This document shows, one piece after another, positions 1 through 4,498 of a DNA stretch of 5,321 nucleotides (positions within the stretch are counted from its first letter, which is position 1; each line of letters opens with the position of its first letter). A program made the position numbers and the translations under genes. Origin of the DNA: JBLFWJ01 sp047611425. GTDB taxonomy: Bacteria; Bacteroidota; Bacteroidia; UBA10329. Under the pieces are notes generated by a model. The model made no database searches. It was not told the DNA's origin and saw only the letters and a list, made by a program, of their open reading frames with translations. Location: positions 1 to 5,321 of the forward strand of contig JBLFWJ010000206.1 in assembly GCA_047611425.1 (NCBI GenBank), given 5' to 3'.

Positions 1-1255
1 GCCCTGATGTTATTAAACCATTTTGTTCTACCCACAATATTGAATACTCAGCACCAGGCTGTGAAATGGAGTACGCGTATGTATTAGTTACTGGTTGAAT
101 TATCGATTCTCCCGAAATTTCAACGACATCGCATTGGCAAAGACAATCATGCCAGCCAAGCCCTGAATACGTTCCGTCTGGAAGTGAATCCCACTCAACC
201 GTTGCATTGAAAACTGATGGATTATAGGTTCTACCTGTACTGATTTCTTCCTTTCTATTTAGTGTGATATGCCTAGTCCACCAAGCAGCATCAGGAGCCA
301 GATTGAAACTTGTGTATGGTGGCATTGCTAAGGGGTCATCTGTCCATGAAAGGCCAGGGTTTTCACCTGTTTTTCCGAATATATCCACGATATCTCCATT
401 CTTTACTAAGGCAATTGCATCATTGCCATTGAAGTAAAAAGGGGTTGGGTAAACTCCACTGCAATGCAGGTCGCCAAGGTTGTATAAAGCACTATCAATT
501 GGCTCACTCCAAAAGCCACCGGTTTCAACCCATACAGAATCTGTTTGACCATTTGTGATAACAACTACTTCGTATGGGCTCAAGTTGCCACTTAATGACA
601 ATGCATCGGTAGCTGATGAACTCCCGTTAGAATATCTCTCAATTGTGTACTGGCTTAAATCGATTGGGTTTGTGGTTGGATTGTACAGTTCTAATGCTCT
701 GTTGTTATCTGAGGATCCTTCAATATATTCAGATATGAACAAATCGGAGCAGCTTATTCCGGCAGGTGGTTCTCCAAATTGTAAAACTGCATTCTGCGCT
801 ACTGGAAATATTATGTCCGATGATCCGAATGTATAATTGGCAGTTCCATGAATTGTAATATCTATGTCTGAGCTGTAGTAGTTAGGTTCAACATAAAAAT
901 TGATACATCCAAGACCATCCAAAAGGCTTTGAGGATCACTAGGGGTGCTATACGTGGGAATCCAGCTTGAGCCATTGTAAATAGACCCTCCCTGGGCATA
1001 TGTTATTTGGTTTGGAAGGCCTGAAATCGAATCAAGTATTGCCCAATTAACGTATACAGCTACACCACCGGTTTCTGAAGAGCCTACAAGAGAACCAATT
1101 ACTATGGTCAAACTTGTTGAGTTTGATAAGTCCAGTACGTTCGGATAAATGGAAGTCTGTGGTAAATTGATGGCAGCTGCATCTGGATTGCATTGTGCAA
1201 CGCTCGAAGATGTACCGATTGCAAACAGTAATAGAATTACTAACCCTCTTTTCAT
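1..1255 (-). CDS. Secreted lamin-tail-domain protein with PKD-like domain (C-terminus beyond window)
   Basis: Reading the complement from ATG at 1255, the frame stays open for 418 codons to the left edge, so the 3' part is missing. The first 20 residues form a signal peptide (MKRG, then a Leu/Ile-rich core, then SVA before Gln21). Cys22 has Gln before it, which does not fit a lipobox. Residues about 22-167 look beta-rich and match no family I recognise. Residues about 168-370 form a lamin tail domain of the longer type seen in secreted nucleases and cell-surface proteins: LFISEYIEGSSDNNRALELY, a later GNDAIALVKNGDIVDIFG, then TLNRK and LGWHDC. From about 377 the ISGESIIQPV and GAEYSILWVEQNG stretches look like the start of a PKD-like domain. 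Family knowledge suggests an exported adhesin-like or enzyme-accessory protein. A type IX secretion sorting tail might follow, but it is off-window. No catalytic domain is visible. The MKRG signal peptide fixes the start; no Shine-Dalgarno is evident. Confidence 0.9.
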   Translation of the reverse strand, partial: MKRGLVILLLFAIGTSSSVAQCNPDAAAINLPQTSIYPNVLDLSNSTSLTIVIGSLVGSSETGGVAVYVNWAILDSISGLPNQITYAQGGSIYNGSSWIPTYSTPSDPQSLLDGLGCINFYVEPNYYSSDIDITIHGTANYTFGSSDIIFPVAQNAVLQFGEPPAGISCSDLFISEYIEGSSDNNRALELYNPTTNPIDLSQYTIERYSNGSSSATDALSLSGNLSPYEVVVITNGQTDSVWVETGGFWSEPIDSALYNLGDLHCSGVYPTPFYFNGNDAIALVKNGDIVDIFGKTGENPGLSWTDDPLAMPPYTSFNLAPDAAWWTRHITLNRKEEISTGRTYNPSVFNATVEWDSLPDGTYSGLGWHDCLCQCDVVEISGESIIQPVTNTYAYSISQPGAEYSILWVEQNGLITSG

Positions 1256-1705
1256 TGTGTTCTCGATTGATTGTACCAAGGTGGTTTTTTGACTATACGA
1301 ATTTAGGTGATTGTATCTATTTACTTAAATAACGATTTCACATACCTACTAACAGCAACTCAACACTATCATAAAAACTACCCCCTGTGCTTTAGGGGTA
1401 GGGCGTACTCCCTAACCAACTTCTTACTCACCGTTCCTGATTCCGCATCCAACCTAAGTGTGCGACCACCCCCACAAAACCTACAAAAATCAGTTTGGGG
1501 TCGTAAACTTATTTGGTAAGTAGCTTATACTTCTGCTTGATGAGAAACATAACGTAGTTAATATCAGAGTTCTGATTGAAGGGAATTTTATATATGCAGC
1601 CTTTTGTCCCCGATTTCCATTCCCATCCAGTCTCATAATAGGACAGGAGCGAGGCTCAGCCTAAACACATCCACCACCCATACACCTGTATCAGCTTTTA
1701 ACCCA
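1256..1705. other. Gene-free leader region between divergent genes
   Basis: I find no supportable gene in these 450 bases. Short open frames exist on the plus strand (for example 1307-1519), but they show no family resemblance, signal peptide or consistent coding character. The region must contain the promoter of the lamin-tail gene (minus strand) and perhaps that of whatever is transcribed rightward. No close match to the Bacteroidota TAnnTTTG -7 box with a well-placed -33 element is clear. On the minus strand the best -7 candidate is TAAATTCG (complement of 1298-1305), with no partner box. The plus strand at 1378-1520 is rich in C runs, and the only distinct structures are the hairpins at 1378-1417. 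Confidence 0.6.
1378..1417. promoter_or_regulatory. Two overlapping, mutually exclusive hairpins
   Basis: CTACCCC (1378-1384) is complementary to GGGGTAG (1395-1401) across a 10-base loop. The same GGTAGGG stretch (1397-1403) can instead pair with CCCTA-A-CC (1410-1417), with one bulged A and the loop CGTACT. The core TAGGGCGTACTCCCTA (1399-1414) is also a palindrome with a single mismatched pair. The site lies 123-162 bases upstream of the lamin-tail gene start on the minus strand. It could be an alternative-fold leader element or a site for a dimeric regulator. The base pairing is seen in the sequence; the function is inference. Confidence 0.3.
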
Positions 1706-1918
1706 AGTGGTTTGAGAAAAAATAGGAATGGTTTAAAAGCTGCATCAACCACTTTAGTAAAAAACATGGGTGGTTTACAAGCTACATCAAGTGGTTTGAG
1801 AAATAAACCAAGTGGTTTAAAAGCTGCATCAAGTGGTTTAGAAAATAAACCAAGTGGTTTACAAGCTACATCAAGTGGTTTGAAACATAAACCACGTGGT
1901 TTAGAAAAAAAACCATGA
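1604..1918 (+). CDS. Doubtful repeat-encoded ORF (heptad SGLxxxx)
   Basis: An open frame of 104 codons ends at TGA 1916-1918. From codon 35 it consists of ten 7-residue units of the form SGL followed by four variable residues, such as SGLRNKP, SGLKAAS, SGLENKP and SGLQATS. The only start before the repeats is TTG at 1604. The frame has an upstream stop at 1577 and no ATG until one inside the third unit, and the nearest ATG (1594) is in another frame and stops within 15 codons. Most differences between comparable units fall at first codon positions and change the residue (Lys/Gln, Ala/Thr, Arg/Glu/Lys); only Leu TTA/TTG is silent. Selection on a protein is therefore not evident, and any 21-bp tandem repeat whose unit has no stop stays open. 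Gly and Pro in each unit argue against a coiled coil. It may be a non-coding array or a decayed gene. Confidence 0.22.
   Translation: MSPISIPIQSHNRTGARLSLNTSTTHTPVSAFNPSGLRKNRNGLKAASTTLVKNMGGLQATSSGLRNKPSGLKAASSGLENKPSGLQATSSGLKHKPRGLEKKP
1706..1915 (+). repeat. Ten-unit 21-bp tandem repeat with 84-bp higher order
   Basis: Ten contiguous 21-base units begin at 1706, 1727, 1748, 1769, 1790, 1811, 1832, 1853, 1874 and 1895, mostly of the form AGTGGTTT followed by 13 A-rich bases. Up to the ninth unit two types alternate. Odd units end in AAACCA or a degraded version; even units end in GCTGCATCA or GCTACATCA. Unit 10 belongs to the AAACCA type. Units 1-4 line up with units 5-8: units 2 and 6 differ at one base, as do units 4 and 8, which shows an 84-bp higher-order period. 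Units 5-10 are the more regular copies. Unit 3 carries ACCACT where the others carry AGTGGT, an exact reverse complement of the hexamer. Confidence 0.93.
1804..1903. repeat. Three palindromes phased at 42 bp
   Basis: Where an AAACCA-ending unit meets the next AGTGGTTT, the junction forms TAAACCA-NN-TGGTTTA. This occurs at 1804-1819, 1846-1861 and 1888-1903, with centres exactly 42 bp apart. The third copy has CG in the centre and is a perfect 16-base palindrome, TAAACCACGTGGTTTA. The other two have AG in the centre and are perfect apart from that pair. Units 1-4 have lost the symmetry. Spacing of four helical turns would put all three on one face of the DNA, which suits dimeric protein binding, but no regulator is identified. 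Confidence 0.6.
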
Positions 1919-2059
1919 GTTCAACAAGCTATTTTAAGTTCAACGCGAATTTTTAGGGGGAAATATTTTAGGAATCTGACAATAAACATGGAGAGTGTTG
2001 GGTTTAAGAATGTAACAGCAGGACAGCCGAATCTTGTTTCACTCTTAAAAATCCTAATC

Positions 2060-2746
2060 ATGAAAAGGAGAAGAGTTAAGTTGGGCCTAGTAGGCCTTGT
2101 AGTGGCAGAAATGTTAACGTACTGCCGAGGTATCATTCAAAAAATGAGTGCAAATCCTCATTTTCCAATAGCCGACAATCCGCATAATGCTACGCTGGAA
2201 CTGGCTGTTGATGAATTGGAATCGGCAGACATTGCTGCTGCTGATGGTGGTACAACCCTTAAGGCCGCCTTGCGACAGAAAAGGGCGGATGTTTTTAATG
2301 TAATGCGGCCCTATCGCGACTTTGTGAATGAGAAGGGCAATGGCGTGGAGGAGATTTTGAACACCACGGGATTTCCGTTGGCAAAGCTTCCTGGTTCTAA
2401 AACGGATTTGGGGATTCCACCCAACGTAAGAACAAAAACGTTGCAGAAACCGGGGCAAGTAGAGGTGTATTGTCAACGAGTGGTGGGCGCAACGGGCTAT
2501 CAAATTCGTTACCGCCTTGTAAATCGGATTGCAGATGATGGTAATTCGTTGTCTGGGGCTTCTGCTGGTTCTAACGCAATACCGCTTCTCATTGATGATG
2601 GGTGGGTGAGATCCGATCCGATGGGGCAGCAACGTCAAACTGTAACGGGGTTGGAATCTGCCATGTATCACGAATTTCAGATGCGTGCCATTGGCGCGGG
2701 ACCACCAAGCGCATGGAGCGACAGCGTAAAGGGGCTGGCCGCATAG
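2060..2746 (+). CDS. Fibronectin type III domain protein, function unknown
   Basis: A 228-residue protein. Residues 1-115 appear largely helical: a basic start (MKRRRVKLGLVGL), then segments such as NATLELAVDELESADIAAAD and a region rich in Lys, Arg and Glu. Residues about 119-226 form one fibronectin type III domain: PPNVRTKTL, a strand ending GYQIRYR, TVTGLES, YHEFQMRAIG, and a closing PPSAWSDSVKG. From memory, Bacteroidota carry related proteins of about this length, starting with a KVKLGL-like stretch before a helical region and one fibronectin domain; their role is unknown. The ATG at 2060 is preferred because it gives that start. An in-frame ATG at 1988 would add 24 residues unlike the family. 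There is no clear signal peptide. Sampled stretches have about 50% G+C against roughly 38-44% in the flanking genes. It is followed by its own terminator and converges on the efflux operon. Confidence 0.82.
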   Translation: MKRRRVKLGLVGLVVAEMLTYCRGIIQKMSANPHFPIADNPHNATLELAVDELESADIAAADGGTTLKAALRQKRADVFNVMRPYRDFVNEKGNGVEEILNTTGFPLAKLPGSKTDLGIPPNVRTKTLQKPGQVEVYCQRVVGATGYQIRYRLVNRIADDGNSLSGASAGSNAIPLLIDDGWVRSDPMGQQRQTVTGLESAMYHEFQMRAIGAGPPSAWSDSVKGLAA

Positions 2747-2799
2747 ATAAACCCATCGGCCCGAGGTTAGAAAGGCTGTCTTGCTGGAGGACCGGGGTT

Positions 2800-2832
2800 A
2801 ACCGCCTACTGGAAACGGTAGGCGGTTTTTTT
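2800..2832 (+). terminator. Intrinsic terminator of the fibronectin gene
   Basis: AACCGCCTACTG (2800-2811) pairs with CGGTAGGCGGTT (2816-2827) in a 12-bp stem with a single G-U wobble, capped by a GAAA tetraloop closed by G-C. The run of seven T at 2826-2832 overlaps the stem end by two bases and continues past it. It starts 54 bases after the fibronectin stop codon and is oriented to end that transcript. Confidence 0.93.
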
Positions 2833-2857
2833 ATGCGTTACGCGCACGCAGCATTCA

Positions 2858-2990
2858 TCATAAGCATCCGTCATTGCGAGGAACGAAGCAATCTCACAAA
2901 GAATTTGATAGTGCTAGAAACAGATTGCTTCGTACCTCGCAATGACGCGAACGGAAGTAGATTGCTTCGTCCTGCGTCCTCGCAATGACG
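2858..2990. repeat. Palindromic REP/MITE-like element, copy A
   Basis: This 133-base element has three related arms. Arm 1 (2869-2895) begins CGTCATTGCGAGGAACGAAG. Arm 2 (2921-2947) is its reverse complement with two mismatches in 27 bases. Arm 3 (2959-2990) is a second copy in the arm 2 orientation, with about five extra bases in the middle (CTTCGTCCTGCGTCCTCGC). Arm 1 can therefore fold with either arm 2 or arm 3. The GTCATTGCGAGG / GAAGCAATCT core is, as far as I recall, a widely scattered intergenic repeat in diverse bacteria; I cannot check this here. No terminal transposase or clear target-site duplication is visible. Confidence 0.88.
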
Positions 2991-3005
2991 AGCGTAGAGA
3001 ATCCG

Positions 3006-3138
3006 TCATAAGCATCCGTCATTGCGAGGAACGAAGCAATCTCACAAAGAATTTGGTAGTGCTAGAAACAGATTGCTTCGTACCTCGCAATGACGCGAAC
3101 GGAAGTAGATTGCTTCGTCCTTCGTCCTTGCAATGACG
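3006..3138. repeat. Palindromic REP/MITE-like element, copy B
   Basis: This is a second copy of the element, offset by exactly 148 bases from copy A and in the same orientation. Only three of 133 positions differ: 2908/3056 A to G, 2974/3122 G to T and 2981/3129 C to T. Arms lie at 3017-3043, 3069-3095 and 3107-3138. A 15-base spacer (2991-3005) separates the copies and ends in ATCCG, so the motif ATCCGTCAT occurs twice just inside the boundary of copy B (3001-3009 and 3014-3022). The high identity points to a recent tandem duplication, not two independent insertions. Confidence 0.9.
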
Positions 3139-3149
3139 CAGGTGGAGTT

Positions 3150-3182
3150 AGACCTACTAGGTTTCTAAAACCTAGTAGGTCT
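3150..3182 (-). terminator. Perfect 15-bp hairpin at the end of the efflux operon
   Basis: AGACCTACTAGGTTT (3150-3164) and AAACCTAGTAGGTCT (3168-3182) are perfect reverse complements around a three-base loop. The hairpin lies 15-47 bases past the TolC stop codon. There is no T tract after the stem on either strand, so it is not a classical intrinsic terminator. It may be a Rho-assisted or 3'-end-stabilising stem, or another dispersed palindrome. Its symmetry would let it serve both convergent transcripts. Confidence 0.65.
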
Positions 3183-3196
3183 GGTCTATAATATAA

Positions 3197-4498
3197 TCAC
3201 TCCTCCAACAGCACCCCTGCCAATTGCTTCACTTGCAATTCAGCATTCTTGGTGTTGTATTTAGCTTGGCTGTAGCTGCTTTGGGAGTTCAGTTGGTTGA
3301 GTTGTGCTTGACGGAATTCAATCGAAGTAATCTGCCCTTGTTTGTACATCTCGTTGCTACGGTCAAAATTGCGTTTTGCAGTTTTTAAGTTGGCTTCTTG
3401 TGCTTTTAGGACGAACAGTGCATTCTCGTAAGTCGCATAGGCATTAAGAACATCTCTTTGTACAGTATATGCCGTTTGCTCTTGCTGAATTTTCTGCGTT
3501 TCCATAGCAATCTTAGCACTCTGCGTACGTGTTTTAGTAGTTCCACCATCAAAGATGTTCCAACTTAAACTTAGACCAGCCTGAGGACCGTAACTCTCGC
3601 TTCCCGTAAGGAATGCCCCGTTGGGATTTTCTTGCCCTTGATAAGCGTAAGCCGCGTTTGCAGAAAGAGACGGAAACCAACCAGCGCGACTTGCTTTTAT
3701 CGCGTATTCGCTGTTTTTTAATTGGCTTCTAGTCTGCTCAATCATTACGTTACGTTCTAATGCTTTTGCTGAGACTTCATTTGCATTCAATGCTAACTCA
3801 AACACTATTGCTGTATCAACGGAGAACTCTGTTTCCAAGGTTCTTCCCATAATGAGATTGAGGTTTCGTTTGGCATTAGCCAACTGCTGTTTTGTATTCA
3901 GAAAATTGATGCTGTCGTTGTTTACATCGACCTCAGCATTTAGAATATTTAGTTGCGTTCCTTGTCCGTACTCGTAGCCATATTCTGCACGTTTCATGCG
4001 TGTTTTAGAGATTTCTAGAGCATTTTGAAGAATGCCCATGTTCTCAGATAATCTCGCAATTTCAAAATATGAGTTAGACAACTGAAGAATGGTGTTTTCA
4101 ATAATCTGCTTTGCTTGCAACTCTGTGAGGCTGTGCTGTTCCTTTAGCTGCTTGTAGTTGTACATTCTACCCAGGCCGTTGAAAATCACATAATTCACTC
4201 CAACAGATGCACTGTAATTGTATGCAGCGGCAGCTTCGAAGGTTTGATCGCCTTGTACGGTGCTGTTTTCTCCAGCATTGAATGTTACTTGACCAGAACC
4301 AGAGGCTGTTGCGGTTGGCAAATAGCCAGTGTTGTATATGCTCTTATTGTTCTTTGAAGATTCGATACTCTTTTGTGCAACTTGAATATCGTAGTTGTGC
4401 TGAAGAGCTAATTTCATAGCATCATCTCGAGTTAAAACTTCCTGTGCAGAAGCGCTTACTCCAAAAACCATTAAGCAGATAAATAATTTAAGCTTCAT
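3197..4498 (-). CDS. TolC-family outer-membrane efflux channel
   Basis: A complete 433-residue protein, a usual length for the family. Residues 1-18 are a signal peptide with an ASA site before Gln19. The mature part shows the two-fold internal repeat of outer-membrane efflux proteins (OEP): the first about 22-220, the second about 240-430. Each half has the membrane-strand motif (YVIFNGLGR near 103-111; SWNIFDGGT near 312-320) and a long helical segment with a matching turn (YEYGQGTQLNILNAEVD near 175; YKQGQITSIEFRQAQLN near 385). Such proteins trimerise into a beta-barrel in the outer membrane with a helical tunnel through the periplasm, giving the exit duct of an RND or ABC exporter. The start codon lies inside the end of the RND gene, overlapping by 11 bases (4488-4498), so the two are probably cotranscribed and translationally coupled. 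The substrate cannot be read from the sequence. Confidence 0.95.
   Translation of the reverse strand: MKLKLFICLMVFGVSASAQEVLTRDDAMKLALQHNYDIQVAQKSIESSKNNKSIYNTGYLPTATASGSGQVTFNAGENSTVQGDQTFEAAAAYNYSASVGVNYVIFNGLGRMYNYKQLKEQHSLTELQAKQIIENTILQLSNSYFEIARLSENMGILQNALEISKTRMKRAEYGYEYGQGTQLNILNAEVDVNNDSINFLNTKQQLANAKRNLNLIMGRTLETEFSVDTAIVFELALNANEVSAKALERNVMIEQTRSQLKNSEYAIKASRAGWFPSLSANAAYAYQGQENPNGAFLTGSESYGPQAGLSLSWNIFDGGTTKTRTQSAKIAMETQKIQQEQTAYTVQRDVLNAYATYENALFVLKAQEANLKTAKRNFDRSNEMYKQGQITSIEFRQAQLNQLNSQSSYSQAKYNTKNAELQVKQLAGVLLEE

Larger units (their letters stand above)
2747..3196. other. Convergent intergenic spacer filled with repeats and terminators
   Basis: This 450-base spacer separates the ends of the fibronectin gene (plus) and the TolC gene (minus). 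It contains no gene. Its contents in order are an intrinsic terminator (2800-2832), two 133-base palindromic repeats (2858-2990 and 3006-3138) and a perfect hairpin (3150-3182). Open frames across the repeats arise from the repeat sequence itself and show matching translations in both copies. Confidence 0.8.

Noticed and set aside
555..836. 93-codon plus-strand open frame
   Set aside because: It lies antisense within the lamin-tail gene, whose 418-codon frame has a signal peptide and recognisable domain motifs.
1307..1519. 70-codon plus-strand open frame in the divergent spacer
   Set aside because: It overlaps the hairpin region, has no recognisable motif or supporting context and is short enough to be chance.
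1706..1915. 21-bp repeats as a CRISPR array or plasmid iterons
   Set aside because: Units are contiguous with no unique spacers, and there is no replication initiator gene or other origin feature nearby.
1964..1971. TATTTTAG as a Bacteroidota -7 promoter box for the fibronectin gene
   Set aside because: It has one mismatch to TAnnTTTG and no TTG-type -33 box at the expected distance, so it is too weak to annotate.
1988..2059. Upstream ATG extending the fibronectin protein by 24 residues
   Set aside because: The extension is unlike the KVKLGL-type start expected for these proteins and contributes no signal peptide; it remains possible.
1921..2136. 71-codon minus-strand open frame
   Set aside because: It is antisense to the leader and start of the fibronectin gene and shows no family signal.
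2114..2671. 185-codon minus-strand open frame
   Set aside because: It is the mirror of the fibronectin gene. Its translation has no recognisable domain, whereas the plus strand has a clear fibronectin III pattern.
2602..3136. Two plus-strand open frames (2602-2988 and 2942-3136)
   Set aside because: They are products of the duplicated palindromic repeat; both end in the same repeat-derived peptide, and one overlaps the fibronectin gene out of frame and crosses its terminator.
2858..3138. Repeats as a CRISPR array
   Set aside because: There are only two copies, each 133 bp and internally palindromic, with a 15-base spacer and no cas genes.
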